64,000 nucleotides of DNA from Lelliottia nimipressuralis (GCF_004402045.1 NZ_SOMG01000012.1:1-64000); one strand, 5' to 3'; shown: positions 42,980 to 52,822, counted from the first letter of the stretch. The notes: generated by a model not told the origin, from the letters alone. A program made the numbers and translations.

Positions 42980-43501
42980 TCAGTTGCTTTCCAGCATATG
43001 AATAATCTGGTTTGCAACCACTTTAGCGCTCTGATCGTCAGTACGAATGGTCACATCGGCAATCTCTTCATACAGCGGATTGCGTTCATCGGCCAACGCT
43101 TCCAGAACTTCGCGTGGTGGCGTTTCAACCTGCAGCAGCGGGCGCTTTTTATCGCGCTGCGTACGTGCCAGCTGTTTCTCAATGGTCGTCTCAAGATAGA
43201 CCACTACGCCACGGGCGGAGAGACGGTTGCGGGTTTCGCGAGATTTCACAGAACCGCCGCCTGTTGCCAGAACGATGCCCTGTTTTTCCGTGAGTTCGTT
43301 GATCACTTTTTCTTCTCGGTCACGGAAACCTTCTTCGCCTTCTACGTCGAAAACCCAGCCCACATCAGCTCCGGTTCGTTTCTCAATCTCTTGATCAGAA
43401 TCGTAAAATTCCATATTGAGTTGTTGAGCTAACTGACGCCCAATAGTGCTTTTGCCGGCACCCATAGGCCCAACCAGAAAGATATTGCGTTTCTCTGCCA
43501 T
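42980..43501 (-). CDS. aroK: Shikimate kinase I AroK
   Basis: Phosphorylates shikimate; 173 residues from ATG 43501 ([19 protein letters not shown]). P-loop GPMGAGKST at residues 11-19, shikimate-binding DSDQEIE and GGGSV, lid arginine in RPLL. An in-frame start 18 codons upstream is rejected because the E. coli start is MAEKRN. First gene of the aroK-trpS operon. Confidence 0.98.
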   Translation of the reverse strand: MAEKRNIFLVGPMGAGKSTIGRQLAQQLNMEFYDSDQEIEKRTGADVGWVFDVEGEEGFRDREEKVINELTEKQGIVLATGGGSVKSRETRNRLSARGVVVYLETTIEKQLARTQRDKKRPLLQVETPPREVLEALADERNPLYEEIADVTIRTDDQSAKVVANQIIHMLESN

Positions 43502-43787
43502 TTTATCGGTACTACTAAGACTATTCGTTAATGGTAATCCCCGCTTCGCAGACACCCAGCGTAGCAGGACATGAACTGAAACCTCATATGCAATAGAGCG
43601 AGAGTCAGACTAAAAATTATCTCAATACTCCGGCTTGTTTGGCAACTGATTAAATTACCACGCCGGGCGCATAAGGTAATAAGACGTAAGTCCAACTCAA
43701 ATCGGTACTCCTTGTATGCTAATTCATGCCCCACGTCAAACATCTGCAACAAACTGAATGCAAAATCATTGCGGGGATCGTCACCCA
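43502..43787 (-). promoter_or_regulatory. Upstream region of aroK
   Basis: This 286-base spacer between hofQ and aroK should carry the promoters of the aroK operon. I see no strong -35/-10 pair or terminator. A short frame across 43528-43788 has no recognisable family or ribosome site and is not called. Confidence 0.4.
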
Positions 43788-45026
43788 TCAGTGAATACCG
43801 ACCAGGCGTGGTGTGATAAACACGACTAACTCACGTCGTTCGTTGTCTTTCCCATCATGGCGAAAAAGCGCCCCAATCCAGGGGATGCTACCCAGCCCGG
43901 GCACGCTGTCACTGCCGGTTTTGTTCTTCTGCGAAAAAATTCCGCCCAACGCCAGCGTTTCTCCACTTTTTACCTCAACCTGCGTTTCTATCTCCTGTTT
44001 GTCGATAGCCAGCGTTTCGCCGTCAGCCTGCTGCAGGACCTGTCCTGGCATATTTTCGCTGATGTGTAATTTCAGGCGCACGCGTCCCCCCGGCAACACC
44101 ACCGGTGTCACCTCCATCCCCAATACCGCCTCTTTGAACTCAACGGAGGTTGCGCCGCTATCACCGCTTGAGACCTGATACGGGATTTCACTGCCCTGCT
44201 TGATACTGGCCGGTTGCATATGCGAGGCCAGCAGTCGCGGGCTGGCGATGATGTCGACCTGCTGCTTTTGCTCCAGCGCAGACAGCTCCAGATCCAACAG
44301 CCGACCGTTGATTCGCCCGATATTAAAACCCACGTGGCTGGTGGCGTTGGCCACAGAAAGATCGCTGCCAAGCGTCGTGAGCTGACCGACCCTGCCCGCG
44401 TCAGTGGCGTCGGCGAGATTCCACTTCACCCCCAGCTCGCGCAGGCTTTTTTCCGTCATGGTCACGATGTGCGCCGCCAGCTCTACCTGCTCGACGGGAA
44501 TATCCATCTGAGCGGCCCAGCGCTGGAGCGTCTCCACCACCGTCTGGTTATCCCGAATCAGCAGGCGGTTGGTACGTTTGTCGACGGATAAACTCCCCTT
44601 TGGGCTCAGGAGTTTTTCTGCGGCTTTTTGCAGCTCTCCAGCATCGGCATAGGAAAAAGAGATGCTCTGTGAGACCAGCGGTGCATCAAGCTGGCGACGC
44701 GTCCGCTCCTGTTCAGAACGTTCCTGCTGTTCACGCTGCCACGCCGCGGTATGCACATAAAAAATACCCCCCTCCTCTCGCAAAACGAGTCCGGCGCTGG
44801 AGACAACAGTCTGTAACGCTTGCCGCCAGGGAACCCGCGTCAGGTTGAGAGAAAGCGTGCCGCTGACATCAGGCGATACCACCAGATTACGGCTCTCCTG
44901 CGCGACCAACGCCTGCAGGACCTGAACCACAGGGACATTATCCACCACCAGCGTGACCGGCTTTGGTGCGGCGGCCCACAGCGGTTGGCTGAACGCCAGC
45001 AGCAACAGCATTATCCGTAAATTCAT
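43788..45026 (-). CDS. hofQ: Secretin-like type IV pilus protein HofQ
   Basis: Outer-membrane secretin related to PilQ, thought to form the pore for DNA uptake; 412 residues from ATG 45026 (MNLRIMLLLLAFSQPLWA, a signal peptide). N-terminal STN/AMIN-like region, then secretin domain with VDIIASPRLLASH, VEVKSGETLALGGIF and VPGLGSIPWIGALFRHD. The start lies inside hofP (89-base overlap); an upstream start inside hofP is rejected because the family length of 412 fits this one. Confidence 0.93.
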   Translation of the reverse strand: MNLRIMLLLLAFSQPLWAAAPKPVTLVVDNVPVVQVLQALVAQESRNLVVSPDVSGTLSLNLTRVPWRQALQTVVSSAGLVLREEGGIFYVHTAAWQREQQERSEQERTRRQLDAPLVSQSISFSYADAGELQKAAEKLLSPKGSLSVDKRTNRLLIRDNQTVVETLQRWAAQMDIPVEQVELAAHIVTMTEKSLRELGVKWNLADATDAGRVGQLTTLGSDLSVANATSHVGFNIGRINGRLLDLELSALEQKQQVDIIASPRLLASHMQPASIKQGSEIPYQVSSGDSGATSVEFKEAVLGMEVTPVVLPGGRVRLKLHISENMPGQVLQQADGETLAIDKQEIETQVEVKSGETLALGGIFSQKNKTGSDSVPGLGSIPWIGALFRHDGKDNERRELVVFITPRLVGIH

Positions 45027-45342
45027 TCTTATCCGTTCCTTCTCGTTGCCACGTCCATTGGACGGGCTCACAGGTATCACCCACATCAACAACCAGCTCA
45101 GATTCATTGATGGCTGTTATCTGCCAGCCCGCCGGGAAGCGTTCGTTCGCTTTCAGCCGGTGCCAGCGCTTTTGCCCATCCTGTAAGATGCCGATAGCCT
45201 GGCGTCCTCCCACCATGCCGCGATAATGCCACTGCGCCAGTTCGCCAATGGCGCAAGGATCGTCCGGCGGGCGAAACGGATCGCGCATACCGGTCAAGAG
45301 CAACACTGAGCACACCAGCAAATATCGCGCGCTATTTCGCAT
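44938..45342 (-). CDS. hofP: HofP, PilP-like protein
   Basis: Small periplasmic protein of the DNA-uptake pilus set, 134 residues. An N-terminal hydrophobic segment (YLLVCSVLLLTG) and the motif MRDPFRPPDDPC resemble PilP. It overlaps hofQ by 89 bases and hofO by 11. The tail (KAGHAGGG) is low-complexity. Function in enterobacteria is inferred from the Pil homologues. Confidence 0.85.
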   Translation of the reverse strand: MRNSARYLLVCSVLLLTGMRDPFRPPDDPCAIGELAQWHYRGMVGGRQAIGILQDGQKRWHRLKANERFPAGWQITAINESELVVDVGDTCEPVQWTWQREGTDKNEFTDNAVAAGVQPTAVGRRTKAGHAGGG

Positions 45343-45787
45343 GATTCAGCTCCAGCCGCAGGCGTAACACCTTACCTTGTGGCGAAATAGCGAAAGCCGC
45401 GACCTGCACATCCCGCTGTGCCAGCCGGGAAAAAAGCCCCGGGATCGCTGGCCACTCAACCTCCAGCGCCAGTTCGCCTCCGTTCGTCAAAGGCTTCCAG
45501 TGAACCAGCGTCGTGTCACCATCCTGAAAATCAAGCGGGGAAAACGGCGTCAACACACGTACTTGCTCAGTTTTCGGGCGAGACGGCATCTGACTCACGG
45601 CAGGCCATAACGCTGCGTTTGCCCTTACGCCCTGGATCAGCTGGCTTTGTCGTTCACCACACTGTCTGTCTACCGGTCTTAGCAAGGTGCCCCACATAGC
45701 CAGTCCTGTCAGGAGGCTTCCCAGACACCAGAAAAGTGCCCGATGCCAGCAACGACACTCACACCAGCGTTCAAACAAGGTATTCAC
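45332..45787 (-). CDS. hofO: HofO, PilO-like protein
   Basis: Bitopic inner-membrane protein of the Hof set, 151 residues. One transmembrane segment near residues 16-36 (LFWCLGSLLTGLAMWGTLL) is followed by a periplasmic domain with ELALEVEWPAIPGLFSRLA. It starts with GTG at 45787, three bases after the hofN stop. Divergent in sequence, as in other species. Confidence 0.83.
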   Translation of the reverse strand: MNTLFERWCECRCWHRALFWCLGSLLTGLAMWGTLLRPVDRQCGERQSQLIQGVRANAALWPAVSQMPSRPKTEQVRVLTPFSPLDFQDGDTTLVHWKPLTNGGELALEVEWPAIPGLFSRLAQRDVQVAAFAISPQGKVLRLRLELNHAK

Positions 45788-45790
45788 GCG

Positions 45791-46279
45791 TTATCCCTCG
45801 CTTTTGAGATGAAAGGTGAACACCCAGCGCCCCTGGCTGTCTTGCCGAAGCTCATCCGCCGTCCCGGGTGTAAAACCGGCAATTTGTCCAAGCGCATCAC
45901 GCAGGGCAGCCAGGGCCGGCAGGGTTGTGGCATACCCGGTCAACATCAGCGCAGGCGGCTGATAGCGCAGTTCTGTCAGCCAGACCTGTGCAGGAATGGC
46001 GCTGGAAAGTGACTCCAGCACCGGTTGCCACAGGCGTTGTTGACGCGCAGGCATCTGCGTTTGTGCACCGAGTCTCTGACGAGAAGCCAGCACGTGCTGC
46101 ACGGACTGCATTCCCGCCAGATCGGTTTGCAGGGCGTGCAGCCGCATGAGATAGGTCATCCGCAGGCAAAAAACGACCATGAGCATCACCAGCGCCGTAC
46201 CGACAAACATCGCCCCCCAGAAGCGCAGGCATCGCGCGCGCCGCTGCTGTCGCCACGGTAGAAAGTTCGTGATGTTCAT
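45791..46279 (-). CDS. hofN: HofN, PilN-like protein
   Basis: Inner-membrane assembly protein, 162 residues. It begins MNITNFLPWRQQRRARC, the PilN N-terminal motif that binds PilM, then one membrane helix near residues 23-45. It is somewhat shorter than the E. coli protein. The ATG overlaps the hofM stop (ATGA). Confidence 0.85.
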   Translation of the reverse strand: MNITNFLPWRQQRRARCLRFWGAMFVGTALVMLMVVFCLRMTYLMRLHALQTDLAGMQSVQHVLASRQRLGAQTQMPARQQRLWQPVLESLSSAIPAQVWLTELRYQPPALMLTGYATTLPALAALRDALGQIAGFTPGTADELRQDSQGRWVFTFHLKSEG

Positions 46280-47052
46280 TCGGGCACCTGACTCATAGCC
46301 AGCGCCAGCGCAACGGTATAATCAGCGCCACATTCCGGTAATGGAGCATGGCGGCGCTCCAGGGTTTCCCATGGGTCACGCCGGCTATCAAACAGCGCGA
46401 TGTCATCCGGACCCAGTGCCAGCAGCGCCGACAGCTCAGCTGCGTTTTCTGCTTCTGCGACAACTCGGCGCCCCCACTGGTGGCGCATCGCCCATAGCCA
46501 CTGCCGATCGTCCCGCCAGGCGACGCACTGCGCCGGCGCGACGGCAGGAAGAAGATTCTTCAGTGCACTGGCGTCAGGGGTAATGGTCACCAGCCGCAAA
46601 CGCAGCGTGTTCGCCAGCGCCAGAAGGGTTTCGATCTCATTGTTTTGTGCCGCAGTGACGTGAAAGGTGTTGCTGAAAGTATCCTGCGCGTAATCAAAAC
46701 AGAGCGTATCTGCAGGCACCTCCAGTTCGCGAGAGAGCGTCGCGCCAAGCCACGAGAGCTGCTCGCTGTCGCGCAGCGCAATGGCCGGGCGGGGAAGCGA
46801 CCGTTGCAGGGTGCGCGCTGCCGGGAAAGAGAGAAACACCCGGTGGAAGTGCGGCAACGTTTTCCGCCAGTCACGTAACGCATCAACCAGCTGTTCTGGC
46901 CGACAAATCTTGCCGTCACGAATGATGCCTTCGGCCAGAGGAATTGCCCACCAGCGGCGCAAGCACCAGCCCGAACTCTCCCGAACCAGCGCGACGATCA
47001 GCACCCTATCCTGTTGAATATGAACGCCGGTTTGCCATGTTTTGAAAGCCAT
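46276..47052 (-). CDS. hofM: HofM, PilM-like protein
   Basis: Cytoplasmic actin-like protein of the pilus assembly set, 258 residues. It begins MAFKTWQTGVHIQQDRVLIV. The PilM family binds PilN at the membrane. First gene of hofMNOPQ, which is needed for use of external DNA as nutrient in E. coli. It is divergent from mrcA. Confidence 0.86.
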   Translation of the reverse strand: MAFKTWQTGVHIQQDRVLIVALVRESSGWCLRRWWAIPLAEGIIRDGKICRPEQLVDALRDWRKTLPHFHRVFLSFPAARTLQRSLPRPAIALRDSEQLSWLGATLSRELEVPADTLCFDYAQDTFSNTFHVTAAQNNEIETLLALANTLRLRLVTITPDASALKNLLPAVAPAQCVAWRDDRQWLWAMRHQWGRRVVAEAENAAELSALLALGPDDIALFDSRRDPWETLERRHAPLPECGADYTVALALAMSQVPE

Positions 47053-47172
47053 GCTTCACGATCTCCTTATCGCCCGTCGACCTGACGGCTATATCAATGC
47101 ATCAGGCTTGCCTTTATACTACCGCGCGATTGTTTAGAAACTGCCCAAGTGAAACCAAATGGGAAATCTCCG

Positions 47173-49725
47173 GTGAAGTTCGTAAAGTATTTATTCATCC
47201 TTGCAGTCTGTTGCATTCTGCTGGGAGCAGGCTCGATTTACGGTTTATACAAATATATTGAGCCACAGCTACCTGATGTCGCCACGCTTCGCGATGTGCG
47301 CCTCCAGATCCCGATGCAGGTCTATAGCGCCGATGGCGAGCTGATGGCGCAGTATGGCGAGAAGCGTCGTATCCCGCTGACCTTAAACCAAATTCCACCT
47401 GTTATGGTGAAAGCCTTTATCGCCACTGAGGACAGCCGTTTTTACGAGCACCACGGTGTCGATCCGGTGGGGATTTTCCGTGCCGCGAGCATTGCGCTGT
47501 TCTCTGGTCATGCCTCCCAGGGGGCGAGTACCATTACGCAGCAGCTGGCGCGTAACTTCTTCCTCAGCCCTGAAAAGACGCTGACTCGTAAGATCAAAGA
47601 GGTGTTCCTTGCGATCCGTATTGAGCAGTTGCTGAGCAAAGACGAGATCCTTGAGCTGTACCTCAATAAAATCTACCTGGGCTATCGTGCCTATGGCGTG
47701 GGGGCTGCGGCGCAGGTGTACTTCGGTAAGCCTGTTGAGCAGCTCACCTTAAGCGAAATGGCAACCATCGCCGGTCTGCCGAAAGCGCCGTCCACGTTTA
47801 ACCCGCTCTACTCGCTCAATCGCGCCACCGCGCGTCGTAACGTCGTCCTGTCACGCATGCTGAGCGAAGGCTACATCAGCCAGAGCGAGTACGACCAGGC
47901 GCGCAACGATGTCATTGACGCCAACTACCATGCCCCTGAGATTGCCTTCTCAGCCCCTTATCTGACCGAAATGGTTCGCCAGGAGATGGTGAACCGCTAT
48001 GGCGATAAGGCCTATGAAGATGGCTACCGCGTTTACACCACCGTCACCCGCAAGGTGCAGCAGGCGGCTCAGGAAGCGGTGCGCAACAACGTGATGGACT
48101 ACGATATGCGTCACGGCTATCGCGGCCCGTCAAACGTGCTTTGGAAAGTGGGCGAAAGCGCGTGGGATAGCAAAAAAATCACCGGTACGCTGAAGGCGCT
48201 GCCAACCTATGGTCCGCTCCTTCCTGCCGTGGTGACGCAGGCCGATCCTCAGGAAGCCGTTGCGACGCTCGCGGACGGTACCTCCGTCTCCCTGCGTATG
48301 GACGGTATCCGCTGGGCGCGTCCGTACCGCTCGGATACGCTGCAAGGTCCAACACCGCGTAAAGTGACCGATGCGGTACAAACCGGGCAGCAAATCTGGG
48401 TGCGCAAGGTAGGCGAAGCGTGGTGGCTGGCACAGGTGCCGGACGTCAACTCGGCGCTGGTTTCTATCAATCCACAGAACGGCGCAGTACTGGCTCTGGT
48501 CGGTGGATTCGATTTCAACCAGAGCAAATTTAACCGCGCCACCCAGGCGCTGCGTCAGGTCGGTTCCAATATCAAACCGTTCCTCTACACGGCGGCGATG
48601 GATAAGGGATTGACCCTTGCCAGCATCCTTAACGACGTGCCAATTTCCCGCTGGGATGCCGGTGCCGGTTCCGACTGGCAGCCGAAGAACTCCCCTGCAG
48701 AATATGCTGGCCCTATTCGTCTTCGTCAGGGCCTGGGACAGTCGAAAAACGTGGTGATGGTGCGGGCCATGCGCGCGATGGGCGTCGACTATGCCGCAGA
48801 GTATCTGCAACGCTTCGGTTTCCCGGCGCAGAACATCGTTCGCACCGAATCGCTGGCGTTAGGCTCAGCCTCCTTTACGCCGCTTCAGGTCGCGCGTGGA
48901 TACTCGGTGATGGCCAACGGCGGCTTCCTGATTGACCCGTACTTCATCAGCAAGATCGAGAACGATCAGGCCGGCGTGCTGTTCGAGGCGAAGCCGAAAA
49001 TTGCCTGTCCTGACTGCGATATTCCGGTCATTTATGGCAATACGCCGAAATCCGACGTGCTTGAAAACAAGGACATGGAAGACGTCGCCGTATCTCAGGA
49101 GCAGCCGAATACCGTCGTGCCACAGCCGCAGCTGGAGCAGGCTAACCAGTCGCTGGTGGCGCAGACCGGCGTGCCGGAGTATGCCCCACATGTGATCAAC
49201 ACGCCGCTGTCGTTCCTGATTAAGAGCGCGCTGAACACCAACATCTTCGGTGAACCAGGCTGGCAGGGTACCGGCTGGCGCGCAGGACGTGATTTGCAGC
49301 GCCATGATATCGGCGGTAAAACGGGGACAACCAACAGTTCGAAAGACGCGTGGTTCTCCGGTTACGGTCCGGGCGTGGTAACGTCAGTGTGGATCGGTTT
49401 CGACGATCATCGCCGTGATTTAGGTCGTACAACGGCGTCTGGCGCGATTAAAGATCAGATTTCCGGCTACGAAGGCGGAGCGAAAAGTGCGCAACCGGCC
49501 TGGGATGCCTACATGAAATCCGTTCTTGAAGGCGTGCCGGAGCAGCCGCTAACACCGCCGCCAGGCGTGGTGACGGTCAATATCGACCGCAGCACGGGTC
49601 AGCTCGCCAACGGCGGTAATAGCCGCGAAGAGTATTTCATCGAGGGCACGCAGCCGACCACACAGGCGGTGCATGAGGTGGGTACAGAGATTATTGATAA
49701 CGGCGAAACGCACGAGCTGTTCTAA
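47173..49725 (+). CDS. mrcA: Penicillin-binding protein 1A
   Basis: Bifunctional peptidoglycan glycosyltransferase and transpeptidase, 850 residues from GTG 47173. There is a short cytoplasmic tail and membrane anchor (FILAVCCILLGAGSIYGL). The glycosyltransferase catalytic Glu86 is in ATEDSRFYEHHG. An OB-type insert follows, then the transpeptidase with the active serine in GSNIKPFLYT near residue 465 and KTGTT near residue 716. An in-frame GTG eight codons upstream is possible, but the E. coli protein starts MKFVKY. Confidence 0.96.
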   Translation: MKFVKYLFILAVCCILLGAGSIYGLYKYIEPQLPDVATLRDVRLQIPMQVYSADGELMAQYGEKRRIPLTLNQIPPVMVKAFIATEDSRFYEHHGVDPVGIFRAASIALFSGHASQGASTITQQLARNFFLSPEKTLTRKIKEVFLAIRIEQLLSKDEILELYLNKIYLGYRAYGVGAAAQVYFGKPVEQLTLSEMATIAGLPKAPSTFNPLYSLNRATARRNVVLSRMLSEGYISQSEYDQARNDVIDANYHAPEIAFSAPYLTEMVRQEMVNRYGDKAYEDGYRVYTTVTRKVQQAAQEAVRNNVMDYDMRHGYRGPSNVLWKVGESAWDSKKITGTLKALPTYGPLLPAVVTQADPQEAVATLADGTSVSLRMDGIRWARPYRSDTLQGPTPRKVTDAVQTGQQIWVRKVGEAWWLAQVPDVNSALVSINPQNGAVLALVGGFDFNQSKFNRATQALRQVGSNIKPFLYTAAMDKGLTLASILNDVPISRWDAGAGSDWQPKNSPAEYAGPIRLRQGLGQSKNVVMVRAMRAMGVDYAAEYLQRFGFPAQNIVRTESLALGSASFTPLQVARGYSVMANGGFLIDPYFISKIENDQAGVLFEAKPKIACPDCDIPVIYGNTPKSDVLENKDMEDVAVSQEQPNTVVPQPQLEQANQSLVAQTGVPEYAPHVINTPLSFLIKSALNTNIFGEPGWQGTGWRAGRDLQRHDIGGKTGTTNSSKDAWFSGYGPGVVTSVWIGFDDHRRDLGRTTASGAIKDQISGYEGGAKSAQPAWDAYMKSVLEGVPEQPLTPPPGVVTVNIDRSTGQLANGGNSREEYFIEGTQPTTQAVHEVGTEIIDNGETHELF

Positions 49726-49727
49726 GC

Positions 49728-49753
49728 ATAAAAATGCCCGGTAAAAACCGGGC
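49728..49753 (-). terminator. Terminator of nudE
   Basis: GCCCGGT (49737-49743) and ACCGGGC (49747-49753) form a perfect stem; read on the minus strand it is followed by ATTTTTAT. It therefore suits nudE rather than mrcA, which ends two bases upstream of it on the other strand. Confidence 0.7.
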
Positions 49754-49765
49754 AAAGAATTGTAG

Positions 49766-49799
49766 GCCGGGTCAGGCGAAGCCGCCACCCGGCTTTTTT
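49766..49799 (+). terminator. REP-like hairpin acting as mrcA terminator
   Basis: GCCGGGT (49766-49772) and ACCCGGC (49787-49793) flank the REP core CAGGCGAAGCCGCC, and six T follow directly. A REP-like unit thus has the form of an intrinsic terminator for mrcA. Confidence 0.7.
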
Positions 49800-49804
49800 A
49801 TGGC

Positions 49805-50365
49805 CTACAGTCGCCCTTGTCCCTTCAGCCACTCCCGTACCAGGAACAGCGCGCTCACGTTGCGAGCTTCATTAAAGTCAGGGTCTTCCAGCAGATCCAT
49901 CAGATGCGCTAACGGCCAGCGAACCTGCGGCAGCGGCTCCGGCTCATCTCCTTCCAGCGATTCAGGGTAGAGATCTTCAGCCACCACAATATTCATTTTG
50001 CTGGAAAAATAGGACGGTGCCATGCTCAGTTTTTTCAGGAACGAAAGCTCATTCGCACCAAAACCCACCTCTTCTTTCAGCTCGCGGTTTGCTGCTTCAA
50101 AGACGGTTTCACCCGGGTCGATAAGTCCTTTCGAGAACCCAAGCTCGTAAGATTCCGTTCCCACAGCGTATTCGCGGATCAAAATCAGATGATCGTCGAC
50201 AATCGGAACAATCATCACCGCTTCGCGCGAAGAGGGGCGCATACGTTCATAAACGCGACGCACACCGTTGCTGAACTCCAGGTCCACACTTTCGACATTA
50301 AACAGGCGCGATTTGGCGACAGTTTCAACATTCAGAATGGTGGGTTTTTGTAGTGGTTTGCTCAT
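49805..50365 (-). CDS. nudE: ADP compounds hydrolase NudE
   Basis: Nudix hydrolase active on ADP-ribose, Ap3A and NADH, 186 residues. The Nudix box GLIDPGETVFEAANRELKEE, continuing VGFGA, is near residues 85-110, with all glutamates intact. It begins MSKPLQKPTILNVETVA. Divergent from igaA across a 321-base spacer. Confidence 0.95.
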   Translation of the reverse strand: MSKPLQKPTILNVETVAKSRLFNVESVDLEFSNGVRRVYERMRPSSREAVMIVPIVDDHLILIREYAVGTESYELGFSKGLIDPGETVFEAANRELKEEVGFGANELSFLKKLSMAPSYFSSKMNIVVAEDLYPESLEGDEPEPLPQVRWPLAHLMDLLEDPDFNEARNVSALFLVREWLKGQGRL

Positions 50366-50686
50366 CGTGATGGGTCTTAGCAGTGAGAACTGGCGTTATT
50401 GTGCGATATGCCGCACGGTTTCGGCAATGTCAATCGTTCTTTATTTACATTTATGCAACGTAGCAGGGATCAATCCTCAATTCAAAACAAATGTCAAGAG
50501 GTTGAAATGTTTCCAGGAATTTGCTGATATCGCGCCATAACAGGCTTTGCTATCATCACCGGTCACTGGGATGCGCTTCAGAATGCTCAAGTTCGACTCC
50601 ATACTTGCCGATAGCCAACCACAGACTCTCATTCAATGTAAAGGTGCTACTGACTACACCTGTAAGATAAGTAAGATGGGGAAAGC
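50366..50686. promoter_or_regulatory. nudE-igaA divergent spacer
   Basis: A candidate nudE promoter is seen on the minus strand: TTGACA (50433-50428), 17 bases, CATATC (50410-50405), with a leader of about 33 bases. For igaA no clear box pair was found, although TATCAT at 50551-50556 is a possible -10. The remaining bases hold no gene that I can support. Confidence 0.5.
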
Positions 50687-52822
50687 ATGAGCACCATTTT
50701 GATTGTTCTCGCTGCTATGCTGGCCGGCGCATTGGTTGCAGGGTGGATGTACAGGCGTCGCGTACAGCGCCGTTACCGTCTGCCCTTTTTAAATGCATTT
50801 GCGGGTGCGACCACGCGTAAACTCACGCAAGATGAGCGTGATGCGGTTGAAAACTATCTCGAAATTCTGAACCGTTCTCAGTTAACCCCTGGGCCGACGG
50901 GAGCCACCGCTGCGCCTGTCGCGCTAAAGCTTAATGCGCAAAGTGATACCGTACTCTGCGTAACGCGCTCCATCACGCGCTACGGCATCACCACCGACGA
51001 CCCCAACAAATGGCGCTATTACCTTGATTCCGTCGAAGTGCATCTGCCTCCGTCATGGGAGCAATACATTAATGACGAAAACAGCGTTGAGCTGATTCAC
51101 ACCGATTCGTTGCCCCTGGTTATCTCGCTTAACAGACACACGCTGAATGAGTACCTTCAGGAAGCTCCGCGTTTTGCGCTTGAGCGCGCAAGTTCGACAC
51201 AGGCCTCCATTCGTGGTGAAGAGACAGAGCAGATAGAACTGCTGAACATTCGCCAGGAGACGCATGAAGAATACGCCCTGAGCCGCCCGGACGGCATTCG
51301 TGAAGCCGTTCTGATCGTCGCCGCCTTCCTGCTCTTTTTTATCTGCCTGCTGACGCCGGATGTGTTCGTCCCCTGGCTGGCCGGTGGTGCAGTGCTGCTG
51401 CTGGCAGGCGGGCTTTGGGGACTCTTTGCTCCGCCGGCCAAAACCTCGCTGCGTGAGATCCACTGTCTGCGCGGTACGCCAAAGCGCTGGGGCCTGTTTG
51501 GCGAAAACGATCAGGAACATCTCAACAATATCTCGCTCGGTATTATCGACCTTATCTACCCGCGCCACTGGCAACCGTGGATTGCGCAGGACTTAGGTCA
51601 GAAAACCGATATTGATATCTACCTTGACCGCCACGTTGTGCGTCAGGGGCGCTTCTTATCCCTGCATGATGAAGTGAAAAACTTCCCCCTTCAGCACTGG
51701 CTACGCAGTACGGTCATTGCCGGAGGCGCCGCGCTGGTCTTTATCATGCTGCTGCTTTTCGTGCCGCTGGATATGCCCATCAAATTCACTCTGTCGTGGA
51801 TCAAGGGGGCGCAAACCATTGAAGCGACCAGCGTCAACAAGCTGGATGAAGCCGGTGTGCGCGTGGGGGACACGCTGCGCCTGAAGGGAACCGGGATGTG
51901 CAATATTCACACCCCAGGGGCGTGGAACACGCGCCAGAACTCGCCGTTCATGCCGTTCGATTGCTCGCAAATTATCTGGAACGATGCACCGCCGCTGCCG
52001 CTGCCGGAATCCGAAGTGGTCAATAAAGCCACGGCCCTTACCCAGACGGTGAACCGCCAACTGCACCCGAAACCGGACGATGATTCGCGTGTCAGCCCTG
52101 CGCTACGGTCAGCCATTCAGAAATCAGGTATGGTCCTGCTGGATGATTTTGGTGACATCGTCCTGAAAACACAGGATCTCTGCTCCTCGCAGGACGAATG
52201 CATACGTCTTAAAAACGCGCTGGTAAACCTGGGGAACAGTAAAGACTGGGACTCGCTGGTGAAACGCGCCGAGGCGGGACACCTGGATGGCGTTAACGTG
52301 CTGCTGCGCCCGGTTAGCGCTGAATCGCTGGATAACCTGGTCGCCACCTCGACATCGCCGTTCATGATGCGCGAAACCACCCGTGCGGCTCAGGCACTGA
52401 ACAGCCCGGCACCGGGCGGATTTGTGATTGTCAGCGATGAAGGCAGCGACCTGGTCGATCAGCCTTACCCGCAGGTTGCGCTTTATGACTACCCGGCTCA
52501 GGAGCAGTGGAGCCAATTCCAGCGTCTGGCACAAATGCTAATGCAAACGCCGTTCAGCGCCGAAGGGATTGTCACGAGTATTTATACCGACGCCAACGGC
52601 ACCCGCCATATCGGCCTGCACCGGATGCCGGATAGCGCAGGTTTGTGGCGTTATATCGGCACCTCACTGCTGATGATCGCGATGCTGACCGCCATTTTCT
52701 GGAACGGTTTTATGGCTCTGCGCCGCTATCATCGCTCACGCACACGGCTTGCCGAGATCCAGCAATATTACGAAAACTGCCTCAATCCTAAGCTGATCCC
52801 CTCCTCTGAGAGCCTGATCTGA
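50687..52822 (+). CDS. igaA: IgaA/YrfF, membrane regulator of the Rcs phosphorelay
   Basis: Inner-membrane protein that restrains Rcs signalling, 711 residues. Helices are at residues 3-22, two near 206-245 (LIVAAFLLFFICLLTP and the following stretch), one near 345-363 and one near 655-675. A large periplasmic domain of about 290 residues (365-650) has paired cysteines (GMCNIHT, FDCSQI, DLCSSQDEC). Loss is lethal in Salmonella unless Rcs is blocked. It starts at ATG 50687. Confidence 0.94.
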   Translation: MSTILIVLAAMLAGALVAGWMYRRRVQRRYRLPFLNAFAGATTRKLTQDERDAVENYLEILNRSQLTPGPTGATAAPVALKLNAQSDTVLCVTRSITRYGITTDDPNKWRYYLDSVEVHLPPSWEQYINDENSVELIHTDSLPLVISLNRHTLNEYLQEAPRFALERASSTQASIRGEETEQIELLNIRQETHEEYALSRPDGIREAVLIVAAFLLFFICLLTPDVFVPWLAGGAVLLLAGGLWGLFAPPAKTSLREIHCLRGTPKRWGLFGENDQEHLNNISLGIIDLIYPRHWQPWIAQDLGQKTDIDIYLDRHVVRQGRFLSLHDEVKNFPLQHWLRSTVIAGGAALVFIMLLLFVPLDMPIKFTLSWIKGAQTIEATSVNKLDEAGVRVGDTLRLKGTGMCNIHTPGAWNTRQNSPFMPFDCSQIIWNDAPPLPLPESEVVNKATALTQTVNRQLHPKPDDDSRVSPALRSAIQKSGMVLLDDFGDIVLKTQDLCSSQDECIRLKNALVNLGNSKDWDSLVKRAEAGHLDGVNVLLRPVSAESLDNLVATSTSPFMMRETTRAAQALNSPAPGGFVIVSDEGSDLVDQPYPQVALYDYPAQEQWSQFQRLAQMLMQTPFSAEGIVTSIYTDANGTRHIGLHRMPDSAGLWRYIGTSLLMIAMLTAIFWNGFMALRRYHRSRTRLAEIQQYYENCLNPKLIPSSESLI

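Noticed and set aside
43528..43788. 86-codon frame upstream of aroK
   Set aside because: Composition unlike a real protein, no family match from memory and no ribosome site; most likely part of the aroK promoter region.
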